From NCBI GenBank assembly GCA_951213105.1, contig OX578137.1:56249236-56313235 (forward strand): 64,000 nt of DNA, in the 5' to 3' direction. The notes below the pieces were generated by a model that did no database searches, was not told the origin of the DNA, and saw only the letters and a list, made by a program, of their open reading frames with translations. Source of the DNA: Amaurobius ferox (taxonomy: Eukaryota > Arthropoda > Arachnida > Araneae > Amaurobiidae). Made by a program: the position numbers and the translations under genes. Positions 23,931 through 35,577 of the stretch are shown one piece after another. Within the stretch, counting starts at the first letter, position 1, and each line of letters opens with the position of its first letter.

Positions 23931-26339
23931 TTTGTGATACTTTTAGACAAAATCTGTTTCAATGTTATGAGTAAATAGAAGTCGCATTGACCACTTGCAA
24001 AGTGCACATATTCAGTACTGATACTGCAGGTAACATTTTAGAATTTTCGTGAGTTTTTACGCTCTCTATTTGAGACTTTTTACTAGACTATTTTGGTCCT
24101 GAGTTTTTAAGGGGCTTCACCCCATGGAATTTTTTGCTCTTCGCATCATTTAACTCTCATTTTTTAATCTTCATCAACTCCAAAAACTCAACTACACTTC
24201 AACAATAACACTAAACTTCTTTTTCGCATTTTCAGTTGCCAGCCCTTTTGAATTCGTCGTAGGGAAGAAACTCTTTTCTTTAACATCCACGAATTTCATT
24301 GGTGATGCAGACCCCTTCATCGTCATATGTCACTTCTAGATCGGTCCCGAATGGATATAATATTGTTTCTCACTTGATAACGTTACTTCTTCGGGATGGA
24401 TTGCCGCGAGAGTTAGACCTGTATAAGATTGCGCGTGAGTTAGCAATTTTTATTTATTGGTGATAAACAACTCTCTAATATAACTTCACTTTAGATGTCC
24501 TTGCGTCTGGAATTTTCTTTAACGAACGATCTTGCCATTTTTTTGTTCAAATTTATGCTTTCGTTGGCCTCTCTCTGTTGTCAAGTATTCTCCTCCCTGC
24601 CAAGCTTAGCTGGAAAGAATTACTAACACAGAAGTTCGTCTAAACATGTTCGTACAGAAAGTATATTTTTGTCGTCGATGCATAGTTAATTTTAGTTTTT
24701 CATTGAAACAATGCAAATTTGTAATGCAGATTTAATAGTCTTTTTGCCTAGAATTACCGTCCAAATAAACCAAAAAATATTACAGCTTATTACTCTGTGC
24801 TCATAGCCATGTACCATTATTACAAGTTGCAATGTACACACCTCTATATAAAATTATTGGTCGGGTTCATTTTAAAACAATGCAGTTACATTTAAATTTC
24901 ATTTTATGTAATTATATATTATTATATGTACATTCATCGATTTACAAGCCAATCTCCATTCCCCCTCCTCCCTCGCGAAATCGAAAGTAACCTTCCAGTC
25001 TTTCCAGTAATGGAAGTGGAACCTACGTGCATTCTCTTTTTCTAGATTTTAGATAGTAGAACATATGATCTGCCCGAAATCCCCAATTCTATGACTTTAC
25101 GTATATTCCAGGATATATTGTGTTACATGTAACTCGCCATAAACTCAAGTCGATTTGTAATAAATTGTATGAATTCTGTGGAAATTCTGAATCATTCGGA
25201 TGTTAGTCATCTACTGTATCTAATCTGTTGGGGTTAAGTCGTTTTGGCATTGCTGTGAAGCACGTTTGTCGGAGAATACCACCGATTTCCGGCTAATTAG
25301 GTCGCTGAATGCCATTAAAAGATAAATAGTATCTTGATAAGGCAAAGTTAAGTAATTTGAATGAATACACACGTTAAATTAAGGACTATTTGAGAGCAAG
25401 GAAAATAATGCTTTGGTCACATATCAATTATCAAACATTCTTTTGGAATTAAAATTTTTATTTGGTCACAAGATTTTCTTATACACTCAAATTAAATTCA
25501 ATCTTTAATTCATATATATATATATATATATATATAATTGAAATGTAATAATAAGAATTATGTAAAAATAAAAATACAAATATATGTATTGTTTATGTTT
25601 CATAAATAATGGGTGAAATTCATTCACTTTTAAAATTATACCATGTTTGGGGTTTTAAAAGAATTTTCGTTTCATTTGTCGACTTGCTCATTTAGAAATG
25701 AAGCCAAGTCGCCATATTCCCCCAAAATTGAAATACATAGGTTGCGGTTTATCTTAGCGTCATTGGAAAGATCCTTATATTTTGTCATCAAAAATTGAAA
25801 TAAAAGAATAAAATTAATATTAACAGGAATATACGAATTAAAATAGGAATTTAATAAATACATTATAGAATAATTATATTTTTATCTCAGTTGTTATCGT
25901 TCATTTTTCGGGCTATTCCTGAGTGTCCAGCTAATTTTTACCAATCTTCCTATAATCTAGTGAGCACAGGAGTAACTATATTTAATGCAAAATTTTATGA
26001 CATTTGGACAGATATTTTTTACGCTAGATTGGGTACATACATTAAAAATACATCAAACATCCAGACACTCACACACACACACACATAAATCAAGCTAAAA
26101 TAGCTGATTTGCATTCTTGAATGCTCAAATATGTAATATAAAAAAAATCAAATATTTGATCGCAATAATAATGCACTTTCCTTGCACTTTACTATTTATT
26201 GTTGGAAAAGTGAAAATGATAGCCAAGGATTTGCTTCATCAGTTAATGTAAACAAAAATAATAAAACCATCTGAAAAGTAATTTGTAGTAATTCTTATAT
26301 TCTTAGCAATTGGCATTTTCAATCTTCTTAATTAAGTGC
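23931..26339. other. AT-rich DNA, nothing recognised
   Basis: It contains an (AT)n run at 25517-25536 and a short CACACA tract at 26072-26084. The latter follows a degraded B-like tail (25910-26085: GCTATTCCTGAGTGTCCAGC, ACTCACACACACACACA). No gene was found. Confidence 0.4.
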
Positions 26340-26582
26340 TGAAAGCGCTTAATGTGTAATTTTAATTATTCACTATTACCTGTTTCTTAACTGTGACTTA
26401 AACACATGCCATGAAATATTAGAAAGTCTCCTATTAGCACGCGAATAATATTAATGGAATTCTCGGTAAAAGCATATTAATTGAAGAAAGTGCAACAAAA
26501 AAATCTTTTTTTTTTCTGGAGAAACTTTTTATGTTTCTGCCACTGCACTTAATGTGTTATTTTTAAGATTCAGTGAAACAGA
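26340..26582 (+). repeat. Dispersed repeat R2, copy b
   Basis: Shares CATGAAATATTAGAAAGTCT, ATTAGCACGCGAATA and TTAATGG with R2a and R2c, and abuts B3 as R2a abuts B2. Confidence 0.55.
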
Positions 26583-27322
26583 TCTAATGTGAACAGCACA
26601 TGGATTTCTCTACAGACATAAATTATTTCTCTCTTTCTTTCTTTCCTAATTCATTAAATTGAGTTTAATTGCACAAAATAACACGGATAATTATTTGAAA
26701 TTACCCTGAATTTGAAATTTAAATATAATTTTTGTTTACATTTGGCGACTGGACATATTTTCAAAGCCGACGGGGTAAAAATGAGAAAAACTAAAATATC
26801 TCGAGAACGGTTAGACCTAGAGTTGGGTTGGTCTTAGTCTTTTCTTCGTTAAAATATAGAACAAGCATTTAATTGATACATTTGAGTATATGTAGTATTT
26901 TATTTTAGATTTCAGGACTGTTACAGAGTAGTTTGTAAAAAAGGCAGGTTTTCTTTGTCCGAACGGTACCAAAATCTAATCAGCTCCTGGGTAATCCACA
27001 AAAGACTTACAAAACTTTGTAAAAATGGGTCAATAAGTTTTTCAGCTAATGTAGATACTAATATCTAATTTTCACCAGAGTCACCCACAAGTGACTTATC
27101 TACAAAATTTTATGAAATTTGATCCATTGGTTTTTCATTCAGAGTGGATACATACATTACACAGATAGACTCACATTCACACAAACAGACGTGTGAAGCT
27201 AAAATAGTTATTCCGTGTCTAGGGTGCTCGAAATGTGTAGACCCGTCAAAAACTCATGTTGCGATGTTCGACACAATTCCAACACTTAAACTATATATTA
27301 CCATGTATTGTAGGGAAAGTAA
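26583..27322 (+). mobile_element. HINE-like element, family B, copy B3
   Basis: It starts TCTAATGTGAACAGCACATG with subterminal TTTCTCTACAGAC. The interior matches B2 (AGTTGGGTTGGTCTTAGTC, CAAAATCTAATCAGC). The tail GGGTGCTCGAAATGTG leads to a degraded hairpin, TATATTACCATGTATTGTAG, ending GGGAAAGTAA. It is shorter than B2 by internal deletion. The variant 5' motif CTACAG pairs with the 3' TGTAGGG, so the two ends have changed together. Confidence 0.75.
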
Positions 27323-27325
27323 AAT

Positions 27326-27445
27326 TCTAATGCGGGCATCACACAGCTTTCCCCACGAATTCAAATTTCCTTTCATTATTTTGTATTTCATGATGCAGTA
27401 AATTGAGTTTAATTGCAGAAAATAAAATGGATACTTTTATGATAA
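27326..27445 (+). mobile_element. Family B 5' fragment, copy B4
   Basis: TCTAATGCGGGCATCACACA begins within three bases of the B3 3' end and matches the first about 115 bp of family B (TAAATTGAGTTTAATTGCA). This gives a head-to-tail junction of two copies. The rest is missing. Confidence 0.65.
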
Positions 27446-27515
27446 TATAATAAGGTACTTTTATTATAATATAATAAGGATACTTTTATGATAATATAAT
27501 ATGGAAACTTTTCTG
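27431..27515. repeat. 26-bp tandem repeat, about three units
   Basis: Units of the form TACTTTTATGATAATATAAT plus AAGG or ATGG recur three times. Confidence 0.8.
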
Positions 27516-27539
27516 TTAATTAGATAACCTCGAATGCCA

Positions 27540-28235
27540 AGTAATTTAATGAGTAGGAATTCTCATCAACTCCTTTTATTGCAGCGAGTTTTGCAGTTCA
27601 TCAATGTATTTTGCTGGAATTTGCTATGAGAAAGCGATCAAGCATTGAGAAAGCCCCCTCTATGCGGATTGAGCGAGTATAGCAACACTTAATCCACCTG
27701 TGGATTCCTATTGTAATAAACAAAATATTTCATTAACAAAATAAATTTCTATTGAACAACCTTGACTGCATCTGCAATTTAAAGGATTAAAAAGAAACTA
27801 TTTGCTAGTAGAAATTTCCATCAATATTCACCATTGCCTTTTATTCCAACTTTTGAAATCCATCAGTGTACTCTGAAATATTAATGAAAGATGAAATAAA
27901 CAGTTTCATATCAAAGAAAAGAAAATGTTTTTGCTCTTGAATTTATTTCGAGGCGATATAATGCGGAAAGTCACTTAGCAGGCCTTATGTGTCACAAAAG
28001 CTATCTCCCCATATTAGATTCTGCATTAAAAACATGTGAAGAAGAATTTATGAATTGCGATCGATATGGGTCCGATCGATGAATATCATCAGACCCAGCA
28101 ACCTATGGGGATTAATCAAGTTTTTATTCAGGAGTTATCTTTTTGTTTAATTTAGAGATTTAGGAAATTATGATACAGATAAAACTGAGCAATATTTTAT
28201 AAAATGGAGCTTTATTACAATCACGTGTTGTATTC
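27540..28235. repeat. Dispersed repeat R1, copy b
   Basis: The part at 27830-28235 aligns with 870-1310 (CCCCATATTAGATTCTGC, GGGGATTAATCAAGTTTTTA). An additional partial copy of its first section lies at 27560-27640. Small indels around 28050-28075 close the frame that is open in copy a. Confidence 0.65.
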
Positions 28236-28756
28236 ATTATATTTAAAAATACGTTTTTATTATTTGATTCTTTTTTTCCATAATAAAAAGACGAAATTGT
28301 TTTACATGAAATATTAAAAATCATCTTTAACTCAAATGATAAGTGAAACTTTATTTCATAGGTGTTTCAGAACAGCATTCAGTGTGATTATGCAAAAACC
28401 TAAGCGTACTAAAAGTAAAAACTTTTAAAATCTCTGGAATGAATTGATTCTCGTAGCATAATTAAAGTTTTTTTGTTAACGAAATTTTAATCTCAAAATT
28501 AACTGAGAAGCTTACAATCCGATAATTAAAATGTAAAATTCTTTTGTAAAATATTTTTTATGATAATCATGCCAAAGAAGTTCGAATAATTATTTCGATT
28601 TTATTTACTCGAAGGAGTAATTCCTTAATTTATTTTAGTTTATTTTTCTAAAGAATAACCTGAGGTGTTTGTGGTGTTTAAAACATTAGGATGCAACTAT
28701 CAATTTTGCAACCAGCGATCAAAGTTTTGATGCAACAGAGTAAAGGAAAGGATTTA
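28236..28756. other. AT-rich DNA, nothing recognised
   Basis: No gene or repeat identified before the Tc1 relic. Confidence 0.4.
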
Positions 28757-29285
28757 TCAGATTTTGACAAAAAAGCAGGTTGTTATGTCACGACACTTAT
28801 GTAAGAGCATTCCAGAAACAGCGATGCTGAGAGGCTGTTCACGTTATGCAGTAGTTAGTATGTTGTTGTTGTTGAAACCCAGACCGTCCGACCTACCAGA
28901 AAGGTGTAAGGTAACTGGCAGTAGTTAGTATGTATTAAAGATGGTCCGAAACAGATGATACCTCAAGCCATCGACAAGGCATGGGACGGCCTTCCCACAA
29001 TGATACCAAAGGTCAGCAGAGACTTATTCCTCCTGTCCACAGAGGTAGGAGATGAAACTGTGAGGGACATCATCCGTAATTTCAATCATGACGATGGGAC
29101 TAATGTGTTCGTATATACAGTCCATCGTACACTGTTGGATATGAGTCTGCGTAGCCGCAGTCGCATTCGTGTGATCATGCTCACAGGCATTCATCGTCGT
29201 AAACGCCTGCAGGGGTCAAATAATCATCACCATTGGACCATCGATGATTAAAAGAGACTCGCTTGGTTAAACGAATCCTGATGCT
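28757..29285 (+). pseudogene. Decayed Tc1-like transposase, N-terminal half, split by a SINE
   Basis: Reading through several frames recovers the helix-turn-helix region of a Tc1-family transposase: KDLSDFDK (28757-), MSRHLCKSIPETAMLRGCSR then YAVVSMY, then after the insertion RWSETDDTSSHRQGMGRPSH. DETVRDIIRNFN, YTVHRTLLDMSLRSRSRIRV and HRRKRLQG follow, ending HHHWTIDD-stop-KRLAWLNES at the start of the catalytic domain, where similarity stops. Frame changes and stops make it dead. The C-terminal D and E motifs are absent. Confidence 0.8.
28863..28917 (-). mobile_element. SINE family 2, short 3' fragment inside the Tc1 relic
   Basis: The sequence starts GTTGTTGTTGTTGAAACCCA and runs to GGTGTAAGGTAACTG, identical or nearly so to the 3' ends at 44100 and 55425. 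It is bounded by a perfect 15-bp target duplication, GCAGTAGTTAGTATG (28848-28862 and 28918-28932). The target encodes AVVSM of the transposase, so the SINE landed after the Tc1 copy was in place. The copy is strongly 5'-truncated. Confidence 0.9.
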
Positions 29286-29826
29286 TGTTGCACCAAGTGT
29301 TATTGCAGTTGCACCATAGCTTATGAGCGGCCCATACACAAGGAAACCTCAACACCTGGATTCTCTGTGGGACACACACTGGCTTAAACAAAAAGAGTAC
29401 TTATATTTCGTATTAAGGATTAAAACACATAAATTATATTTCAAAACAAGAGGTATCCTGGTCTGCAATTGATAAACAATCCTGGGACTTTAATCATGTT
29501 TTTAATTTTACGGAAGCCAAAATCATTTTTGAACCTAATTTATTTTGAATTAAACTTAATTGAACGTTTCTATATTATTTTCCAATCAAAATCCCTTGCT
29601 AACGATTATTTTCACTTTATACCATCACCACTTCATTTCACTTATACCATCTTGGAAATCTTTGGTATAATTTCCCATTACGATAATTTACGACATTTGG
29701 TATAATTTACCATTTTCTATTTGCTTTCTTTAGTTTCTACGATCCTCTGCTTTCTTTTAAACTAATTTTTGTCCACAATCTTATTTGACGACGTTATCTC
29801 ATATGAACCTTCAAAATCAGTTGGTT
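29286..29826. other. Unrecognised DNA up to the LTR element
   Basis: No convincing Tc1 sequence beyond 29285. The open frame at 29469-29705 is motif-free. Confidence 0.4.
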
Positions 29827-29830
29827 CTTT

Positions 29831-31001
29831 TGTCGCGAACGTTTTGGTATACTCGACAGAGAAGACAAAGTTTTGAAATCAAACACATTTATTAAACATG
29901 AAATAACAAGGCAGTTGATCGAAAACAGTGGAGTACAAGCATTTCTCGCAATAACTCAGAGTTACACTCGGTAGGGTGACCATTAAGAACACCCCTGGAG
30001 GAAGAGGAACCAAGAGAATACACATATTTTCTGATACATAAAATAAACACAATATTCCTCATATTATACTTGACATTTATATATCACATTTGTATACTTT
30101 GAACATATACGACATTTTCATATAACATCATCAATGACTCGATACTCACGAGGATTTTACAATTAACACTCTATTCGTTAGGTGGAAGACTAAATATATA
30201 TAAAACTTTACCTCGTCTCTTTTAAATATAACATTTACAATTCTGTACCATGGGAAAGGATATCAGGATGGACTCTCGGCATAAACTCATCGAGATTCTT
30301 GCGCAGAACAAAATCCATAATGGTCGGGAAACTTGACTACACAACATCATGCTGGCGGAATTCGACATCTTGGTTGGTTACGGAGATTGGTTGATTCGTA
30401 CCTTAGGACACAAGGAGTAGTCAGGCAAATACAAATCGCTGTAAAATGAGCTTTCCCTCTAGCCCTATTAGCGATTCAAGCCGACCAGTGAAAGAACCAT
30501 TTTCTCTTTTTACAAGACTCATTATTCCATTACTACCAGGCTGATTCATTTAAAAACACGAGTGACTCATCTCTGAACCGAGCCAAACGACTCTACGCAC
30601 AACTTGTCGAACTATGTTACATATTTTAATCACATCCTTCCACTTTCAAAATTAATCCACATTTTCTTAAAATTCGCGATCATACGCGAATCAAACACAC
30701 ACGTCTACATTTTTCCACGACTCCTTCCACACTGCTCCCAAAATCCTTTTTCAAACGCGCGCGTGCGCAAAACCTGCAAGTTCCCAACTAGCGACTGAGA
30801 AGCGAAAATACAAAACTATTACTATTTTTCTGGAACATAAACACTTTTGCGATTTTAGAGTTCACTTACCTTAAAAGTCAATGTAATTGAAAACATGTAG
30901 AAAAGACATTTACATTTCGAAATTGACACTTTCAATCACACAGAAATAAAACAATACTTTAATATACAATTTTAACACAGAGGTGTGAAAGCCTTATCAC
31001 A
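29831..31001 (-). repeat. 3' LTR
   Basis: Same length as, and apparently identical to, 34407-35577. Plus-strand edges are TGTCGCGAAC and GCCTTATCACA. On the coding strand an AATAAA polyadenylation signal lies at 29893-29888, about 58 bp from the outer end, leaving little room for U5. The short open frame at 30604-30798 recurs unchanged in the other LTR simply because the LTRs match. Confidence 0.92.
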
Positions 31002-32028
31002 CTCCTTCGGGGCCCGGGAGAAAAATTTCCTGCAAAGCGGGGAATTTTTCCACACAATACTAGGAAAATACCTGCATTAAGTTCCCAATGACATATGTTC
31101 CATTGAGAGGAATTTAGTGTAAATTTTGAGCGATGTACATGTACATCAAAGAAAAAAAACAAAAACAAACAAGATCATGACCAGCATAATAACCAAAATC
31201 CAAGAGTGGCCTAAAGTTTGACTCGTGAGTCAAAAAAAAAAAATAAGTCTCAATACAAGCATAGACCTTTACAAGACAACACCAAATTAACAAGACACAA
31301 ATGATGAAATTGCCCCTTTTAAAATTTAAACACTAATACATTTTCTGGTGAGTACCACAGAGACATGAAAATTTAATTTACTCAACTCACAAAAAGTTTA
31401 ACTAAACAAAAAGTTTTCTTTCTTCAAAAATTTTACAATTAAAATTCTATAAATTTACTTTTCACAGAAATCAATTTATTAACTATTATCCAACCTTGCC
31501 AACAAATTACTTTAAAAGACATTTAAAAAAAATTACTAATTTAGAAAATGAGACAAATTTTCAAACCAAGAATGTTGATCAGGCACCCAGGCAAGAAACA
31601 AGTCCATTAGAAAGTTGCAAACCTAGAGGTGGCGGTACCCCCAACCAATAAGTCAACAAACACCAAATGACAAAAAAAAATTTCTAAAATTTACTAGACC
31701 TTTAAATTAAAAAAAAAATCATTCACACATTCATAAAATAAAACAGAGATAAAAATTATCAGTTATCCTTAAAAATCCTTACCAAAACTCTAATCCATCA
31801 AGTACTTAATTATCTTAAAATTACTTTAAAACATTACTGCTTATCATTAAAGTAAAGCAAAAAAAAATTATTATTTAAGTATTTAGAATTTTAAAACACT
31901 ACTTCAACCTGATTAACATGGCACTCACATTCAGAAAGCTGCACTGGCACAGAACTTGCAGTACAGAACATTCAGCTGACTGACACATAAAGCAAATTAC
32001 ACAGAAGTTCAGAAATATTGGATCCATT
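31002..32028 (-). other. Element 3' untranslated interior and polypurine tract
   Basis: About 1 kb between the Gag-Pro stop and the 3' LTR. It is A-rich on the plus strand, with no open frame resembling pol. Immediately inside the LTR, the coding strand reads GGGCCCCGAAGGAG before the LTR TG, a short purine-rich stretch (31002-31008) that may act as the plus-strand primer. Confidence 0.6.
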
Positions 32029-34080
32029 TTAACATAGCATACAGTTTTGCAAAACATTTTGTGAAACAATTGAAAATATAATATTATGAATGACCTGAGA
32101 CTCATTCACTACCGGTGCTAGATCTGCTTTGCATTTGGCACATGCATTCGTATGGAACTCTTTCGGTTTACAGTCCTCTACCACACGAACATTTTTCCCA
32201 CTACTCATCTGCGAGTCAGGCACAGCAATACGCTTTGCGACACTACTTAGGTTTGAGTCTGCCCTTTCCGACTCATTTGCCGGTTCATGATTTGAAATCG
32301 AAAGTAAATTATTCGTACATTGATAACCAACAAAAGGAATGGAAGAGTTTGAAAACTTAAAACAGAAGTGATTATAATCTATAATAGCATTATGTTTATG
32401 TAAAAACTTGTTACCAAGGATTACATTATATGAAATAGGAGCTGGTGATTTTAACACAAAAAATTCGGTAGGGAATCTTTCTTTTCCCAAATTTAGCGAA
32501 ATAGTGGCTAAACATTCAACTTTAGTATCTTGTGAACTAAAGCTACGCAAAATTGTTGGTTTGTATGTTAGCAACATATGTGCAATGGGTACAGTATTTA
32601 AAGCTTCCTCATACACTAAATTAATTGAACTACCCGTATCAATCAATATTGACACTTCACTGCTCACTAATTTTCCTTTTATAATAGAAGAAGATGACAA
32701 AGAATTTGTAATATTATGACAAATATTATTTTCCTCAAAATGTGATGTTTGCCTATCAAAAGTTTTTCTATTATTATAATTGTGCATGGGATATCTACTC
32801 TGATTCCCAGAAGAATGATTTTTGGAATTTTGCAAAGATTTATATGACTCCTTATTTTTATAATTTTGCGTTCCTTGCTTTCTATACTTCCACTCATTTG
32901 CAGACATTTGCCCTCTGTGTCTTTCACCCTGGTGATACCTAGTTCCAGGACTGGTATAAATTTTCCTACATTTTATACCGTACACATCTCTTTTTTGAAA
33001 AACCTTTTTCCAACACTGTTCTTGAACGTGACCTAATTTACCACATTTGTCACACTTTGGACGCGGTGAACGCTTTTCGTTAACTTTATCTGAATTAAAC
33101 TTAAATTTTTCTATTTTACCCCTAAGAAATTCAATGTCCCTTTCCTGTTCTAACACTTTTCTTTTTAAATCTGACATACTTTCACTTTGATCTGGTGTGA
33201 GAACATATTTTTCTGGTGTGAGAACACCTTTTTTTGTAAGTACCGGATTAGTCAAGTACATAGCATTATTTTCATTTAAAATAGATTCCTCAAGAATTGC
33301 AAGTTTTCTAGCCGAATAAAAATCTCTAGGGTTTTGTGACAACACCAATCTTTTTAGTTCCGGATATAAACCATTAATAAATGAAGTTTTTAAAAGTGTT
33401 TGCCTGATTTTATTCTCACTTTCGGAATCTACATCTTCCGGAACAACCTTAAATGAAGCAGCTTCGATTCCCATCGAAAACTGTTTAACCGACTCATTTG
33501 GTCTCTGTGTAAAGTTCACGAGTGAAATTATGTTTTTAGTAACATTTTCGGTCACTTCAAAATGATCTTTCAAAATGTGAATAATTTCCTGCAAATTTTT
33601 ACAATTTCTGTGCTTTGGATTCTCTTCAATCAATCTATTTGCTTCCCCCTCTAAATTCAATCTCAAACAAACTAATTTGTCACACTCACTCCAGTTTGCA
33701 TGAGTGGCTACTAAATTTAACTTTTCCAAAAACTGTGACAATGAAAGCTCTGAATTTCCCGAGAATTTTGGAATATGATGTGCGAACTTAGGTGTGAAAA
33801 TATGGAATGATTTTAACATGTTATCATTTACCGATGAAGCACTGTTTTGATTTGGCAAAGTGCCAGAAGAAGAATTCAGACATACCGGCGATTTATCTGA
33901 TATATTTTCCTCATTAGATTTAGCTTTGTGGCTAACATTTTTAACTTTACTTCTAGAATTAACAGTATCCGACTCAGTAGCAATATCAAGCGACAAATTC
34001 AATGAGGAATTTAATTTTTTACTTGAATTTTTACTCATCTTACCGACATTTACTTTTTTGTTTCTAGTAATTGGAGCCAT
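32029..34080 (-). CDS. gag-pro: Gag-protease polyprotein of an LTR retrotransposon
   Basis: A 683-residue protein from the ATG at 34080; an upstream TTG in frame is not needed. Residues about 85-265 resemble a Ty3/gypsy-type Gag capsid, with FAHHIPKFSGNSELSLSQFL, then W, LRLNLEGEA and the FTQRPNESVKQF segment. Residues 305-330 (DLKRKVLEQERDIEFLRGKI) look like a coiled coil. A zinc knuckle CX2CX4HX4C follows (C343, C346, H351, C356), then a basic R/K/N/Q-rich stretch suited to RNA binding. The aspartic protease has its active site in ILIDTGSSINLV (D481), with the usual hydrophobic VILGNKFL segment downstream. The protein ends without pol. Gag should form virus-like particles and protease should mature them. 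The frame is uninterrupted, consistent with recent function. Confidence 0.92.
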   Translation of the reverse strand: MAPITRNKKVNVGKMSKNSSKKLNSSLNLSLDIATESDTVNSRSKVKNVSHKAKSNEENISDKSPVCLNSSSGTLPNQNSASSVNDNMLKSFHIFTPKFAHHIPKFSGNSELSLSQFLEKLNLVATHANWSECDKLVCLRLNLEGEANRLIEENPKHRNCKNLQEIIHILKDHFEVTENVTKNIISLVNFTQRPNESVKQFSMGIEAASFKVVPEDVDSESENKIRQTLLKTSFINGLYPELKRLVLSQNPRDFYSARKLAILEESILNENNAMYLTNPVLTKKGVLTPEKYVLTPDQSESMSDLKRKVLEQERDIEFLRGKIEKFKFNSDKVNEKRSPRPKCDKCGKLGHVQEQCWKKVFQKRDVYGIKCRKIYTSPGTRYHQGERHRGQMSANEWKYRKQGTQNYKNKESYKSLQNSKNHSSGNQSRYPMHNYNNRKTFDRQTSHFEENNICHNITNSLSSSSIIKGKLVSSEVSILIDTGSSINLVYEEALNTVPIAHMLLTYKPTILRSFSSQDTKVECLATISLNLGKERFPTEFFVLKSPAPISYNVILGNKFLHKHNAIIDYNHFCFKFSNSSIPFVGYQCTNNLLSISNHEPANESERADSNLSSVAKRIAVPDSQMSSGKNVRVVEDCKPKEFHTNACAKCKADLAPVVNESQVIHNIIFSIVSQNVLQNCMLC

Positions 34081-34406
34081 TTTGCATAACAATATAGTTT
34101 AACACAATATGCAATTGCAATGTTCTTAAACAGTATTTACAATAAAACCAGTTTTTATCAAATCAAATGACATAAATATGCAAACAAATCAATTTTTTTT
34201 ATCAAATGGCACATATCAAATTCCAAGAACACTCGTTTTTGAGAACACCGAAAACAGAACATGGAACTCTGTTTACTTAAGAAAACACTCATTTTAGCAC
34301 AACGGTAATTTTTAACCTTCAAAATTTCAATTCTTAAGAAAATTTTTAAAAATTTTAATTCTCTCAGCTCTTCCCCACTCACCGAGAAAAGTAACGGCAC
34401 CAATTC
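34081..34406 (-). promoter_or_regulatory. Leader with primer binding site
   Basis: On the coding strand the 5' LTR ends ...GCGACA, then GAAT, then TGGTGCCGTTACTTTTCT (34402-34385). TGG followed by acceptor-stem-like sequence is the normal form of a tRNA primer binding site, 4 nt inside the LTR. I cannot assign the tRNA. A further 300 bp of leader precedes the Gag ATG and may hold packaging signals. A frame at 34158-34403 that uses TTG is probably not translated. Confidence 0.7.
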
Positions 34407-35577
34407 TGTCGCGAACGTTTTGGTATACTCGACAGAGAAGACAAAGTTTTGAAATCAAACACATTTATTAAACATGAAATAACAAGGCAGTTGATCGAAA
34501 ACAGTGGAGTACAAGCATTTCTCGCAATAACTCAGAGTTACACTCGGTAGGGTGACCATTAAGAACACCCCTGGAGGAAGAGGAACCAAGAGAATACACA
34601 TATTTTCTGATACATAAAATAAACACAATATTCCTCATATTATACTTGACATTTATATATCACATTTGTATACTTTGAACATATACGACATTTTCATATA
34701 ACATCATCAATGACTCGATACTCACGAGGATTTTACAATTAACACTCTATTCGTTAGGTGGAAGACTAAATATATATAAAACTTTACCTCGTCTCTTTTA
34801 AATATAACATTTACAATTCTGTACCATGGGAAAGGATATCAGGATGGACTCTCGGCATAAACTCATCGAGATTCTTGCGCAGAACAAAATCCATAATGGT
34901 CGGGAAACTTGACTACACAACATCATGCTGGCGGAATTCGACATCTTGGTTGGTTACGGAGATTGGTTGATTCGTACCTTAGGACACAAGGAGTAGTCAG
35001 GCAAATACAAATCGCTGTAAAATGAGCTTTCCCTCTAGCCCTATTAGCGATTCAAGCCGACCAGTGAAAGAACCATTTTCTCTTTTTACAAGACTCATTA
35101 TTCCATTACTACCAGGCTGATTCATTTAAAAACACGAGTGACTCATCTCTGAACCGAGCCAAACGACTCTACGCACAACTTGTCGAACTATGTTACATAT
35201 TTTAATCACATCCTTCCACTTTCAAAATTAATCCACATTTTCTTAAAATTCGCGATCATACGCGAATCAAACACACACGTCTACATTTTTCCACGACTCC
35301 TTCCACACTGCTCCCAAAATCCTTTTTCAAACGCGCGCGTGCGCAAAACCTGCAAGTTCCCAACTAGCGACTGAGAAGCGAAAATACAAAACTATTACTA
35401 TTTTTCTGGAACATAAACACTTTTGCGATTTTAGAGTTCACTTACCTTAAAAGTCAATGTAATTGAAAACATGTAGAAAAGACATTTACATTTCGAAATT
35501 GACACTTTCAATCACACAGAAATAAAACAATACTTTAATATACAATTTTAACACAGAGGTGTGAAAGCCTTATCACA
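34407..35577 (-). repeat. 5' LTR (promoter LTR)
   Basis: Matches the other LTR across its length by eye. On the coding strand a TATATATA run lies near 34778-34771 and the AATAAA signal at 34469-34464. A transcript could start just after the former and end soon after the latter, defining R, but no initiation site can be proved from sequence alone. Confidence 0.9.

Noticed and set aside
31002..32028. A degenerate pol gene downstream of Gag-Pro
   Set aside because: I looked for RT (YXDD), RNase H and integrase (HHCC, DDE) motifs on the minus strand and saw none. About 1 kb is also too short.
34158..34403. Small gene upstream of Gag
   Set aside because: The frame begins at a TTG inside the primer binding site and has no motif. 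It is the leader of the LTR element.
30604..35374. Two identical 64-codon frames as a duplicated gene
   Set aside because: They lie at the same offset in the two LTRs (773 bp from each LTR edge) and reflect LTR identity.
29831..35577. A BEL/Pao or endogenous retrovirus identity
   Set aside because: Gag is more like Ty3/gypsy-type Gag, and no envelope frame exists. Without pol, superfamily assignment stays provisional.
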